A stretch of 64,000 bases of DNA from Coffea arabica (lineage: Eukaryota > Streptophyta > Magnoliopsida > Gentianales > Rubiaceae): contig NC_092322.1 of NCBI RefSeq assembly GCF_036785885.1, positions 37,469,994 through 37,533,993 of the forward strand, written 5' to 3'. This document shows, in pieces, positions 28,195 to 41,700 of the stretch. The notes beneath the pieces were generated by a model, which was given only the letters and a program-made list of their open reading frames with translations, did not search any database and was not told the DNA's origin. Numbering within the stretch: position 1 is the first letter of the stretch; every line of letters begins with the position of its first letter. The position numbers and the translations under genes were made by a program.

Positions 28195-28492
28195 GGGAGA
28201 ATTGTAATTTTGATCCCCAATCTATAGTGCACGCGCGTAATTAGTCCTCAATCTATTTCGAAAATCAATTTTGGTCCACAATCTATTCAATTTTGCGCTA
28301 AAAGTGAATAATTGACGGAATTTCTTCAATTTCAACCATAACCAAGTCACGTGAGATTACGTGCCGGCACTAAAACCCCCTTTTCAATTTTTTTAATTTC
28401 CGAAGCACGCTTTTTAATATTTTCAGCTTTGTCTTGCCTTTGGACATATTAAACAAAGACATTAAAGGCTAAAATTCACTAATCAAGGAGTG
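28195..28492 (+). repeat. MULE1 left TIR
   Basis: About 298 bp that pair, inverted, with 44940-45240. Matching blocks include CACGTGAGAT/ATCTCACGTG and the AAGGCTAAAATTCACTAATC phrase. It ends a short distance before the transposase start codon at 28684, so it probably carries the promoter. Confidence 0.85.
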
Positions 28493-28683
28493 GATCCCAC
28501 CAAAAAGGTTGAATATCAGAAAAAGAAACATTTGCTCTCGTATTTCTCATCCTGGTCTCTTCTCTTCAACAAAAGAACAACGAACCCTAAGAGCCAAAAT
28601 CAAGAATCAAAACGTGAAAAAATACGGAAAAATCTTGCCGAATTCAATCAAGCTGAAGCTGCTCGTGGTATTGCAAAGCAGAA

Positions 28684-31585
28684 ATGGCAGTGAGACCTAA
28701 GGAAATGAACAAGCTGGCAGCACCTAATTATGGTATGTGATTTTGCTTTCTTTTTGTGATATATATGCACAATCGCCAACTATAATGTTAGAATATAGTG
28801 GAAAAGATGCTTTTTGTGCTTGAGGGGACAAAAAATCTGTAAGGAAGGCTTTATTAACGACCAATCCTGAAAAAAACCCTAAAAAAATTTGTCATTTGTG
28901 ATGTGGTCCTATGTGTGTCTCTAAACAGGATCTTATCATGCTGGTTCATACTGTACAAGTAGGACTTATTTTACTGCAATTGATGGTCCTTGTCTTTGAA
29001 TCTTTGCTAAAGTATGCATTTTTTATTGTCGGTTTGCTAGTTTTGCTATTTCTGTCATCTAAATTATGGCCTGTGTAGGTTGTTTGTTGTTTTTGTTTCT
29101 TTTTTTTTTTTAATGTAGATAGTGATAGCACGATAGTGACTATGAAGTGTCACTTATGGGGAAAATGTGAAACTGAACCTGATGGTCATTATGAGGGAGG
29201 TGAATTAAGGGTGTTTGATCATGTAGAGGTCACAGGTATAAGCCTTTTTGAAATGGATAGAATGTTAGAAAGTCAGGTTGGGGCTATAGGTGACAAAAAG
29301 TACCACATTTTGATAGAGGAACATGGCTTCCATCTGTTACAGCATGATAGAGAATTGCATGCCTATTGTGTTGATCAATTTGAGTATGGAAGGACAGTTG
29401 ATTTGAACATAGAGGTTTCTTTTAGTGAGTTATTAGCATCACAGTGGGGCTCTGATGTTGATGATGAAGATTTTGTATTAGAAGATGAAGATGATGAATC
29501 TGATAGTGAATATATAGAGGGTTCTGATTTTGGAGAATTCTCAGGAAAAGATTCTGATTATGAGCAAAATTCTGATGACAATGACTACAAAGAAAATGTT
29601 GATCATAATTTAGAATGGTTAGGGGTAGAAAATCACAGGAAAGAGCAACTTAAGAGGAATGAAAAAAAGGAATGTGTAGAGGAAACTAAGGGACAAATAG
29701 TGACTAATTCTGATACTGATGATGACAACTCCGACATAGATGTTGCACCAGATTCAGGTTCAGATATTGATAGTCTCCAAGGTTTAGATGAAGAGGGTCA
29801 TTCAAGACCCCCTATGTATGACCCCAATGATGCAGATAACCCCAACCTTGAAATTAGGCAGGTATTTACCACATTCAAGGAGTTTAAAGAGGCAGTTAGA
29901 ACCTGGAATATCAAGTGGGGTAGACCATTTAAATTTACCAAGAGTGAAACCATTAGATGCAGGGCAATTTGTCCTAACAAAGGATGTGACTGGAGCATAT
30001 ATGCTAGGAAAATGAAAGGTGATCACAGATTGGAAGTTAGAACATTCCAGCAGAAGCACAAATGTGGGTTTTCATATCATAACAAGAGTGTAGAATCTGG
30101 GTGGGTTGGCAGAAAATATGTTAACACATTTAGGGAGAATCTCAGGATGGATTATGCTAGCTTCAAAAACTTGGTAATGAAAGAGAACAAGTGTTATTTG
30201 AGTAGACATCAAGGCTATAGAGCTAAAAAGATTGGCAGGGAGTTGGCCCAAGCTAGTGATGTGGACCAGTACAATAAGTTGCCCAAGTATATCAATGAAA
30301 TCTTGAGAAGTAACCCAGGTAGTACTATAGTGATAAAGGTGGCAGAAGACTACTGTGATTCAGTCACCAAACAAGGAAAATTTCAAAGATTGTACATGTG
30401 TTTTGCTAGGATGAAAAAAGGATTTTTAGATGCTTGCAGGCCTGTGTTTGGGTTAGATGAGACTTTTCTCAAAGGTGCGGCTGGTGAAGTATTACTGACA
30501 GCAGTTGGAGTTGATCCAAATAATGGTTTGTATCCAATTGCTTATGCAGCAACTGAGGGAGAAACTAAGGATTCCTGGATTTGGTTTCTTACTTTACTTA
30601 AGGAGGATCTAAAAATTGAAAAAGATTATGAATGGACCATAATGAGTGACAAGCAGAAGGGCATAATTCAGACATGTGATTCAGTTTTTCCAGGGACTGA
30701 TCATAGATTTTGTGTGAAGCATATGCATAGCAATATGGTAGCTGCTGGATTCAAAGGGACAGCCATGAGGCAAGCCTTATGGAAAGCAGCTAAGGCAACT
30801 ACTCATGCACAATTCATAAAAAGAATGGAAGCCATAGCAGAACTGGATGTTGATGCAATTAAGTGGTTAGAGGACAAGAATCCAGCAGAGTGGAGTAGAT
30901 CACACTTCAGGACATTCCCTAAATGTGATATGTTGTTGAATAACATATGTGAATCATTTAACAGCAAAATATTAGATGCCAAGGTCCATTATTGTCATGA
31001 TGGAGGCATTGAGGCATGTTGTCATGCAAAGAATGCAAGAAAATAGAGATAGAGTTAGGGAAAAGTGGAGTAAATTTGGTTTCTGTCCAAAAATCAGAAA
31101 AAGGATGAAGGATAATATTGACAAGGCAACTTACTATGTGCCTTACAAATCAAATGATGTCAGTTTTGAAGTTGCTTGTCCTTATGGTGAAAAGTGGGCA
31201 GTCAATATTGAGGATAGGACTTGCTCATGCAGGAAATGGGATTTGACAGGGATACCATGTGCTCATGCAATTTCAACTTTGTGGATTGCTATGAAGGACC
31301 CTATGCAGTACATTGATGACTCTTACAGTGTTGAAACGTATCTTAAGTATTATGACCCTTGCATTTTACCTGTGAATGGAGAGCATGAGTGGGAAGATGT
31401 AGATGTTCAGCCACCCTTGCCACCAACTTATGGAAGAGCACCAGGAAGACCAAGAAACAGAGGAGAAAATCTGCTGATGAGATACAAGAAACAAAGGAGC
31501 AGGGCAAGAAGGTGAGGAGATTTGGTCAAATCTGTAAATGCTCATTCTATGGTGAGCAAGGTCATAACACACGGACATGTAAGCT
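28684..31585 (+). pseudogene. MULE1 mudrA-like transposase, 5' part
   Basis: A short first exon (28684-28732) splices in frame to 29119. The N terminus carries a PB1-like region, then a long acidic stretch (DVDDEDFVLEDEDDESDSEY). A MuDR DNA-binding region follows (QVFTTFKEFKEAVRTWNIKW with RAICPNKGCDWSIYA), then the MULE DDE core (FGLDETFLKG, IMSDKQKGI, ICESFNSK). After that come a SWIM zinc finger (CSCRKWDLTGIPCAHAIS) and a zinc knuckle. It is broken: one frameshift lies near 30976-30990 and a second near 31450. The knuckle reads CSFYGEQGHNTRTC, with Tyr where Cys is expected. The LTR element then interrupts it at 31586. The coding sequence resumes at 42579. Confidence 0.9.
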
Positions 31586-34500
31586 TGTGAGGACTTGAAA
31601 AATTTCTTATTTTATCGAATATTATTGGTTTATTTAAATATTTACTCACCCGTTTTCTCCGAATAATTTATTCCAACCATTTTAAATCCATTCGTATCGA
31701 ACAATGTTCTCTTATATTTTTAAAACGTCCCGTTAGCAAATTTAATAATGAGTATACTTGTTTCGAGATGATATTTTAGCCGAAAGTACAATTACCTTGG
31801 AGAATTAAGAATGATCAATAGTAGATTGAGAAAAATTAATTGAGGAAGTAGAGGTGAATGGGTTCTAATTAAGTTACCCCGTGTTCACGTAGAAAGTTTT
31901 CGAAAAATCACACCGCGCGGCAAATTGGAGACTTGAGGAATCAATGTGTGAGTACTCATGGTTTATTTCTAAGATAACTATTTTTATGATTAATTACCCT
32001 AATATTAGTTACTTCTATCATCGTTACAAGAATTTCTTTTAAGTTTTACTTTACCGCGCGCGAATCAGAAAGTCGCATAAATCGAACCGAAGCGGCCAAG
32101 TGGAGATTTAAGAAACTTAATCTAGACTACTAAGAGTGAATAATTATAATGCTTAAGGAAGTGCATTAGAGGTTTAGTGCACAAGTGAAACAAACCCGAG
32201 AGGAAACGAGCACGAAACGCGCGCGTAGGCACACTATTGGAGAGTTGACTTTTGTGCACAAAGGCCACCAACCACCAAGCTTCCATGAGAAGCTTCATTA
32301 TCAGATTTTCACTCCCTCTCACTCTCTCAAAGCAGCCAGCCACCCCAAGGAGAAGAAGAACCAAAAACCTTCATCATCTCACTTCAATTTCTTGCACCAT
32401 TTCACTTCAAATATACCGTACAAACTCAAAACAACTTGGAGACTATCTTGGACTAGGAAGAGGACTTCATTCTCATGATTTTCTTGTAGCTTCAAGGTGA
32501 CCAAAATTTTTGAGTTTCAACACCCAAGAGGAAGTGAATGATCTAACCTTCTAAACTTGATTTTTGTAAGTTAGATTGGACTTGGAAGCTTGTAACTTTA
32601 TGTGGGTAACTTTGGTTGGTTGAAAATTATGTGAGTGGGTTCTATGAACTCCCACAATCGACTTGTTAGACTGATATGATGATTTTGGATGTGATTTATG
32701 TTGATTAAGTGTTAAACTATTGGTTATATGTTGAAAAAGTGGAAAGAAAATCAAAGGAAACCAAAGGGAGAAAGGGGCCGAATCTGCCCTGTTCTTGCCG
32801 CAGCCTTAGTTCAATTTTTTTGTGATCAAATTGTCTTGATTTTAATTTAGATATATTTTATAGGTTGTGTGGAAAGTTTCCACCAAAAATCACTTGATTT
32901 GGTTGGGTAAAAGTTGCATTTTTGAAAATCCTTCAAACCTGGAAAACGTGTACAGAGATACTCTGGCAGCGAATTTTGAACAAACATAACTCTTTGCACC
33001 GACGTCAAAATCGAGTTTTGTTTGTGGCATTTGAAATTAGAGACTTCCAGTTAGAAAACCGGTATAAAATTCATCCCTTGATTCGACTTGAGTGAACCGT
33101 ACTAGTTTTTCAAAGTTACCTGTCCTGTTTCATTGCTGTTCTAGAGAACCTATGATGTGCTGTGACTTGTTGCTTGAATTTAAGCTAACTATGAATAGAA
33201 TTCCAAAATAATTTTTTCTAAGAAATTGTAGCCCTGTGAATGTAGTTTCCAACGCCACCAACCATGCCTAATTCCAAGTTGAATTGACTGAGTTATGGCC
33301 AAATTACAGACCTGCACTAGAGATAGAAAACCCTAATTTTGGGCTAGCCGATGGCTTAGCTCGAATTGGGACTTATTATTTTGAAACTTTTGGTATTAAT
33401 CACCTACCAAATGTATCTTGGATTTTTATTAAAGCTTCTCTTCATAAATGAACCATGTTTGAGATGATTTCATTAGCCAAATGTTTGAAAACGGAAAACA
33501 GAAGCTTGAAGACAGATTTGTCTTCGGATTCCCTTGAACTTTGATAGTTTAGTTAACTACCTTCCCCTTTGAATTTTCAAGTGAAATTTGGTAGAGGGAT
33601 AGTTCTCATATGGGAGTTGAATTTTACCAATTTTTGTGTCGTTCAAAAACTGTTTTGACGTACGAATAAGTTACCAAATTTAAACTTCCAAATCTGGAAA
33701 ATTGCCTAACAGTCTCAATTTTTGGCCAATTTTGAGCTGCTATATCTTGACATTCAAAACTACGATTCTTGTTCCATTTATTGTGTTTTAAACTTTGATT
33801 GTAACTTTACTTGAATTTCAAATTTGAGAGGCTATTTCACATTCTGTGAATTTTGCTGAATTTCCAAAGTTTGCCAAAAACCAACCGCGAATCTGCCTTG
33901 GAAGTACAAGTCAGCAACTTCAAGCCAAAATTTGAGTGTCTTCCACTTAGAATTATGGAAAAGTGTCTTCTAGAAACTTTTAGTACTTCAAAACGAGTTT
34001 CCAACAGTACCAAGTTTTCTGATTTCGGACATACGAAAAGTGAGATATGATTTTTCAAAGAATGCACCTCTAATCTGAAATTTTCAAACTTGACGGGAAT
34101 TGAGTTTTTGGAGACTCTTCCCTATCCTCGAATACTAATTGACCATTTTGGACTTGTCTTCATGAAGGAAATCAGTTTTCCCTAGTGTTGTTAAACACCA
34201 CCTTCGAATCTTGAATTTTGAGCAATTAAGGCTCATTTTCATGATATTCTCTAAGATTGTACAAGTGTGCAATCTTCTTTGATAATTGGGGTTTTTAAAT
34301 GATAGTGTGTAACAGATAACTATTGTTTGCTCAGGATTTCAAGGGGACCTTCAAGAGGATCTTACAACGGACGTTTAAGTACTTGAATTGTGCAACACAT
34401 TCTCTTATTTTGATAGGTGAAAGTCAAGTGTATGTGAACTTGTTACATGCTTAATTGTTATTAGTAATTGGAAATTTTGAAAATGTTGAGTCTAGTGTGT

Positions 34501-36091
34501 ACTTTACCGCACTCGTTCTCATTTGAATGAATAATGATTGAATTGACTGAAATGAAATGAATGGATTGAAATGTATTGAGTGGATTGAATGAAATGAAAT
34601 GGCATGCTATGGCTGCATACGTCGCTGGAGTGAATCTCCTCGACTCATAAATGTTAAATGGGGAATGCCCAAACTCATAGACCAGCTTGGACTTGAGCCG
34701 GCATGGGATTGGTCGGGAACCTTGGTGAGCCGTGGGAATGAAATGATAAGTTTGATCTATTGGAGAGATCTTACTTGGTCTACTCGTGCAGTAGCACCTT
34801 TAACGCAGTTCGGGTCCGGTGGGGGGTTGTAAGGTGGAAGGACCTGTGAATAGAGCTGTAAACGAACCGAATCGAACCGAATATCTCATGTTTGAGTTCT
34901 GTTTGTTAAGCGATTCGAACAACGTTCGTGTTCGTTCGTTAATTTTCGAACACCAAATCTGTGTTCGTGTTCGGCTCGTTAGCAAAATTCGTGTTCGAAT
35001 TCGAGTTCATGTTTGGCTCGTTTAACATAAACGAGCCGTTCGCGAACATGTTCGAAATGTTCGAATCCAAATTATTTTAACCCTTAAATATGCCATGCAA
35101 ATCATTAATCATTCTAAAAAGCAATTAAAGCAACTAAGTGGCTAAATTCTATTATTCATTAACTATATAACTAATATTAACATAAAAATAACAAATAAAA
35201 CAAAGCAATTTGCCCTTTAAATATAAAAGTCTAGCCATAAAATTAACTCTAAAATTTGTCAAATGATAATTATGTCCATATTCGTGAACGTTCATTAAAA
35301 CTCATGTTCGCGAATGTTCGTTTAGAATGTTTGCGAATGTTCGTTAAAATTTGCGAATATGCTCGTGTTCGCTTGATTATTAATCGAACAAAAAAATTTG
35401 TTCAAATTCGGTTCGTTTAAGGTTTCGAACGAGTCTTTCACGAACACGAACGACTCGAAATGAACCGAGCTACCGAACAGCTTGGTTCGTTTAACAGCTC
35501 TACCTGTGAATTAAAGTGGAGTTTTACGAATTTAAAAATACCGACCTGGGTGACGGAGTGTCATCGTGGAAAGGTATTCAATCGAGGTTGGCAAATCAAG
35601 TGGAAATTAGTTTTCGAGAGCTACCATATCCTTGAATTATTTCTGTTTAAATTTCACTTGAATTGTTAATTACTCGAATATTATTGTTTTACTTGTTGGA
35701 TGGGATTGTTACTTGGACAACATGCTTGCATGTGTGTTCTTGGCTTCACGAGCAATCGCTCACCCCGTAAATTTATTTTCCTTAACAGGAATGGATTTGG
35801 AGTAAAACTCGAAAAAAATCCTTGAGATGTACTTTTGTGTTAGGGTTTCAAATGTAATCGATTAGACATCTTCTAGCAGTGGTATATTTTGAAAAATTAA
35901 TGTATTTTGAAGTTGTGATGTAAGATTGAATATTTATATATGGAAGCATCTCTATTTTCTTACTTTGTCTTGTCGTTTTAGTTATCATTGTATTAAGGTT
36001 GAACGAGAATTGTACTGAATCCTAGCGAGAGTTGGGCAAGAGTCCCGTCAATACCCTTTGGTTCGTTTTAAGGAGAAGTGGGGGCGTCACA
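31586..36091 (+). repeat. 5' LTR (with nested MITE)
   Basis: 4506 bp. Removing the MITE and one copy of its target duplication (660 bp) leaves 3846 bp, close to the 3863-bp 3' LTR. The two LTRs align end to end with many substitutions and small indels, for example a gap of about 27 bp near 38877. The insertion is therefore not recent. ORFs inside (such as 32185-32478) recur as LTR sequence at 39303 and are not taken as genes. Confidence 0.92.
34852..35501. mobile_element. 650-bp MITE nested in the 5' LTR
   Basis: Starts AGAGCTGTAAACGAACC and ends with the inverse (GGTTCGTTTAACAGCTCT). It is flanked by a perfect 10-bp direct repeat, ACCTGTGAAT (34842-34851 and 35502-35511). The subterminal parts are dense in TTCG/CGAA motifs such as GTTCGTGTTCG; the middle is AT-rich. 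The 3' LTR at 41987 lacks it, which gives a clean empty site. The 9- to 10-bp duplication suggests a Mutator-type MITE. Confidence 0.93.
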
Positions 36092-36092
36092 A

Positions 36093-36106
36093 TTGATATC
36101 AGAGTC
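36093..36106 (+). promoter_or_regulatory. Primer-binding site of the LTR element
   Basis: TTGATATCAGAGTC lies one base after the 5' LTR and resembles TGGTATCAGAGC, the initiator-tRNA-Met type PBS. Mismatches indicate decay. Confidence 0.7.
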
Positions 36107-36359
36107 TAAATTTCAGATCTTTGTAGTGTATCTTAGGCTTAAAAGTTTAGGATGCCGAACAGTGAAACTAGTTTGAAAATTTAGTGACAACTTGTAGGGC
36201 TGAAAATCGGAGCCTAGGTTTAAAGAGTTATTTGGGGAGATATTTGAGAGACTTTACTCTCGAGAATAGTGACTGGATAACTTAGTTATTCCTTAAGTGA
36301 TATTGAGCGAGTTAGCGGCTTTAAGTCTCTAATCCGGAAATTGTGGTTGTTTTGCAGGG

Positions 36360-36884
36360 ATGGAGAATGGAAATAGGAACCCTGCTGCTAATGGAAATGG
36401 TCATGCCAATGGCCATGTAGAGCCTCCTAGGCTTATTTACTATCGAACTCTTGGTGGAGGAGCACGTGTGCATTACTCACCCACTACTAAGTATTCTCGA
36501 TGTCCGTGTAGGTTGACATATGCATACCCGAATCACCTTGTACTAGCCCTTAACGACGAGCGTCGTCAGTTGGTGAACACCAACCGAGATCTGATCTAGG
36601 AGGTGGAGGAGCTGAGCCAGATGGTGAGTACTCAGGGCGAGAGGGTTACTGAGCTTGAGGAGGTATTGGCTGGCGAGGTGGCTACGGTCGAGGTCACTCG
36701 CGAGGAGCTTCAAAGAGTTAGGACTCCACATACTAGGTTAGATGAGGAGGTACGAGATCGGGCTTTCGGGATCCTAGCAGATATTAGTAGGTTGGTTGAT
36801 GAGGTGATGGACATTATTCAAAACCCGGTTCAGGAGAAGGATCCTGAGGAGGAGATTCCACCTGGTAGCCCTACTGTGGACTAG
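36360..36884 (+). pseudogene. Pre-gag coiled-coil ORF of the LTR element
   Basis: Starts ATG GAG AAT GGA after a plausible leader and reads about 174 codons to 36884, with one internal TAG at 36597-36599 that could derive from CAG. The N-terminal part is Asn/Gly-rich followed by LIYYRTLGGGARVHYSPTTK. The second half has a heptad-like pattern (VEELSQMVSTQGERVTELEE) suggesting a coiled coil. It does not match gag or any domain I recognise. Its place between PBS and gag makes it an accessory ORF of this family. Confidence 0.6.
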
Positions 36885-37213
36885 ATCCAGAGTGATAGAC
36901 CCTTTTGACTGATGCAGTTAGAATTAGTTGGGGTGATGCTAGTGCCAAGGCCATTGTATTTTTGTATGATTGTGTGGCCTATTTTTGAGGCACTTGACTT
37001 TACTTTAGTCATGTGTGACTAAAAGTACTCTTGTGGCACCTGTGTGCTATATTTTTTTATTTTCCTCATGACTTGCTAATTGTATGAATTTTGAAGTGTT
37101 AATGAATATAAATTATTGTTATTTTCAATGTTTTTCGATTGGCTCTTGTTTTAAATATTTCCTCGTGTAATCACCTTTATTTTTGCACTAGGTACTATTA
37201 GAATTATGGAAGG

Positions 37214-38500
37214 ATGAAGGAGTGGTCGAGACTGTGGGCAAGGGTCTAGATAAGCTCAATCTCATGGGGATGATCAAGGATCGGCAATTGGACCGACTCA
37301 GGGACAAGAGAATGTAGAGGGTAATCAAGTGGCTACTGCCATTAATAAAATGATTGATATCCTTGAACGCCTAACAGAGAGATAGGGTCCAGGACCACTT
37401 AACCAGCCCGAGAGTCAGGATAGAGGGGAAGATAGGGTTTTGGAGAGATTCCTAAAATTTAACCCGCCTAAGTTGATCCTGAGGTAGCGGAGAATTGGCT
37501 GGAGAGGATGACCAATATATTCGCTGCTTTAAACTATACCGAAGATAGGCGAGTGAATTTTGCTGCTTTCCAATTTGAGGGAGTAGCACGTGTTTGGTGG
37601 GACGTGATAAAGGGAAAGTGGGAAAGAGCCCAAACCCCTTGGATTTGGGAGAATTTCACAAGGAAATTTAATGAGAAATTTCTTCTGCCTCTGATTCAAG
37701 AGAAGCGAGAGGATGAGTTTATAAAATTAAGACAAGGAACTCTTAGTGTCGCGGAGTACGAGGGGAAGTTTACTAAAGTTTCTAAGTACGCTCCCGAATT
37801 GGTGATTAATGAGCGAAAAAAGATAAGACGTTTTGTATAGGGGCTTAATGTAGAAATTCAGGAGGGCTTGGCCGCAGCCCAAATCTCTACATTTTCTAAG
37901 GTACTAGAGAAAGCGCGGAGAGTCGAGAATGCAAGAATGCAAGTTAGGAACTTCCACAATAAGAAAATGAACTTTTCTAATCCTACTTTTGGACATGCTA
38001 GTAAGAGTGCCCCATTTTCAAAAAGGAAAAAAGGAATGGGAGGAGTGGAGATACCTAATACAAAAAGGGGAACTCAAAATAGAGAAGGTCACAATAGACG
38101 GGGTTAACTGAGAGGAACACCTTCTAGTGGTTCGGCAGTGATACCTCAAGTTAATTGTGGTTACTGTAGTAAATCAAATCACTCGGAGAATTACTGTTGG
38201 AGAAAGTCTGGGAAGTGTTTGTTATGTGGTAGTGCCGAGCACTAGCTCGCGACTTGTCCAAATAAACTGAAGGTAGGAGGTAGCACCCAAAAGCCAGAAA
38301 AGTCAACCTCTAAACAGACCAATGCTGGGGAAAGTCGACCTAAGGTACCTGATAGGGTTTATGCACTGGACCATCAACAGATACCCGATACGACTGAGGT
38401 GGTTGAAAGTACGATCCCTATTTTCTACCGTTTAGCTAAGGTCTTAATTGATTAGGGCGCAGCACATTCTTTTGTAAACTCTAATATTATGGGTGGAATA
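37214..38500 (+). pseudogene. Degenerate gag and protease start
   Basis: The retrotransposon gag core reads FAALNYTEDRRVNFAAFQFE, VWWDVIKGKW, FNEKFLLPLIQEKREDEFIK and LRQGTLSVAEYEGKF. Further on are two zinc knuckles, CGYCSKSNHSENYC and CLLCGSAEH..ATC, then a protease-like VLID.GAAHSFVN. In-frame stops occur at about 37383, 37838, 38105, 38243 and 38453. Most are explained by CAG/CAA to TAG/TAA changes. A short deletion near 37472 removes part of the gag N-terminal motif. Confidence 0.85.
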
Positions 38501-38697
38501 GACTTGAATTCAAGTAAGTTATCATATGATTTAGAGGTTAGGACGCCTATTGGGGAATCAAAGTTCGATTGTTAATTGAATGAATAGAAATTGTGAAATA
38601 TGGATCGGAGAGTGTAAGTTAGTGATTGATTTGAAGAGCATAACTATTAAGGAAATGATATTATTTTAGATGTGAATTTTGAAAACGAAATTCTTTT

Positions 38698-38710
38698 AAA
38701 GAGGGGAGGA
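38698..38710 (+). promoter_or_regulatory. Polypurine tract
   Basis: AAAGAGGGGAGGA lies immediately before the 3' LTR, as expected for plus-strand priming. Confidence 0.75.
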
Positions 38711-41700
38711 TGTGAGGACCCGAAAAATTTTCTTATTTTATCGAATATTATTGGTTTATTTAAATATTTACTCATTCGTTTTTTCCGAATAATTTATTCC
38801 AGCCATTTTAACTCCATTCATATGGAACAATGTCTCTCTTATATTTTTAAAACGTCCCGTTAGAAAATTTAATTTTTCGAAAGTTCGTTTAAGTGATGAA
38901 TAACGAGTATACGTGTTTCGAGACGATATTTTAGCCGAGAGTACAATTATCTTGGAGAATTAAGAATGATCAATAGTAGATTGAAAAAAATTAATTGAGG
39001 AAGTAGAGGTGAATGAATTCTAATTAAGTTACCCCGTGTTCGCGTCGAAGGTTTTCGAAAAATCACATCGCACTACAAATTGGAGACTTGAGGAATCAAT
39101 GTGTGAGTACTCATGGTTTATTTCTAAGATAACTATTTTTATGATTAATTACCCTAATATTAGTTACTTCTATCTTCGTTACAAGAATTTTTTTAAGTTT
39201 CACTTTATCGCGCGCGGATCGGAAATTCGCGTAAATCGAACCTAAGCAGCTAAGTGGAGATTTAAGAAACTTAATTTAGACTACTAAGAGTGAATAATAA
39301 TAATGCTTAAGGAAGTGCATTTGAGGTTTAGTGCACAAGTGAAACAAACTCGAGAGGAAACAGGTACGAAATGCGCGCGTACGCGTACTATTGGAGAGTT
39401 GACTTTTGTGCACAAAGGCCACCAACCACCAAGTTTCCATGAGAAGCTTTATTATCAGATTTTCACTCCCTCTCACTCTCTCAAAGCAGCCGGCCACCCC
39501 AAGGAGAAGAAGAACCAAAAACCTTCATCATCTCACTTCAATTTCTTGCACTATTTCACTTCAAATTTACCGTACAAACTCAAAATAACTTGGAGACTAT
39601 CTTGAACTAGGAAGAGGGCTTCATTCTCATGGTTTTCTTGGAGTTTCAAGGTGACCAAAATTCTTAGTTTCAAAACCCAAGAGGTAGTGAATGATCTAAC
39701 CTTCTAAACTTGATTTTTGTAAGTTAGATTGGACTTGGAAGCTTGTACTTCATGTGGGTAACTTTGGTTGGTTGAAAATCATGTGAGTGGGCTCTATGAA
39801 CTCCCACAATGGACTTGTTGGACTGATATGATGATTTTGGATGTGATTTATGTTGATTAAGTGTTAAACTAGTAGTTATATGGTGAAAAAGTGAAAAGAA
39901 AATCAAAGGAAACCAAAGGGAGGAAGGGGCTGAATCTGCCCTGTTCTTGCCGCAGCCTTAGTTCAATTTTTTTGTGATCAAATTATCTTGATTTTGATGT
40001 AGATATGTTGTATAGGTTGTGTAGAAAGTTTCCACCAAAAATCACTTGATTTGGTTGGGTAAAAGTTGCATTTTTGAAAATCCTTCAAACCTGGAAAATG
40101 TGTACAGAAGTACTCTGGCAGCGAATTTTGAATAAACATAACTCTTTGCTCCGACGTCGAAATCGAGTGCCGTTTGTGGCATTTGAAACTAAACACTTCC
40201 AATTTTCTAAAGGTATAAAATGCATCCCCTGATTCAACTTGAGTGAACCGTACTAGTTTTTCAAATTTACCTATCCTGTTTCACTGCTATGCTAGAGAAC
40301 CTGTGATGTGCTGTGATTTGTTGATTGAATTTGAACTAGCTATGAACAGAATTTCAAAATGATTTCTTCTGAGAAATTGTATCCCTATTAATGTAGTTTC
40401 CAACGCCATCAACTGTGCCCAATTCCAAGTTGAATTGACTGAGTTATGGCCAAATTACAGACCTGCACCAGAGATAGAAAACCCTAATTTTGGGCTAGCC
40501 GATGGCTTAGCTAGAATTGGGACTTGTTATTTTGAAACTTTTGGTGTTAATCACCTACCAAATGTATGTTGGATGTTTCTTAGACCTTTTCTTCATAATT
40601 GAACCATGTTTGAGATGATTTCATTAGCCAAATGTTTGAAAATGGAAAACGGAAGCTTGAAGACAGATTTGTCTTCGGATTCCCTTGAATTTTGGTAGTT
40701 TAGTTAACTACCTTCCCTGTGAATTTTCAAGTGAAATTTGGTAGAGGGATAGTCCTCATATGGGAGTTGAATTGTGCCAATTTTTGTGTCATTCCAAAAC
40801 TATTTTGATGTACGAATAAGTTACCAAAGTTAAACTTCCAAATCTGGAAAATTGCCTAACAGTCTCGATTTTTGGCCAACTTTGAACTGCTATATCTTGA
40901 CACTCAAAACTCCGATTCTTGTTCAGTTTGTTCTGTTTTAAACTTTGATTATTGCTCTAATTTATTTTCAAATTTGGGAGGCTATTTCACATTCTGTGAA
41001 TTTTGCCGAATTTTCAAATTTGCCAAAAACCAACCGCGAATCTGTCTTGGAAGTAAAAGTCAGAAACTTCAAGCCAAAATTTGAGTGTCTTCCACTTAGA
41101 ATCATGGAAAAGTGTCTTCTAAGAACTTTAGTACTTCAGAACTAGTTTCCAACAGTACCAAGTTTTCCGATTTCGGACCTACGAAGAGTGAGATATGATT
41201 TTTCAAAAAATGCACCTCTAATATGAAATTTTCAAACTTGACGGGAATTGAGTTTTTGGAGACTCTTCCCTATCCTCCAATGCTAATTGACCATTTTGGA
41301 CTCATGAAGGAAATCAGTTTTCCCTTGTGTTGTTAAACACCATCTTTGAACCTTGAATTTTGAGCAATTAAGGCTCATTTTCATGATATTCTCTAAGATT
41401 GTACAAGTGTACAATCTTCTTTGATAATTGGGGTTTCTAAGTGATAGTGTGTAACAGATAACTATTGTTTGCTCAGGCTTTCAAGGGGACCTTCGAGAGG
41501 ACCTCACAACGGATGCTTAAGTACTTGAATTGTGCAACACACTCTCTTATTTTGATAGGTGAGTATCAAGTGTATGTGAACTTGTTACGTGCTTAATTGT
41601 TATTAGTAATTGAAGATTTTGAAAATGTTGAGTCGAGTGTGTACTTTACCGCACTAGTTCTTATTTGAATGAATAATGATTGAATTGATTGAAATGAAAT

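Noticed and set aside
32185..32478. ORF of 97 codons, with a near copy at 39303-39605
   Set aside because: Both lie at the same place in the two LTRs. The resemblance is due to LTR duplication, the frames are not kept equally, and no domain is seen.
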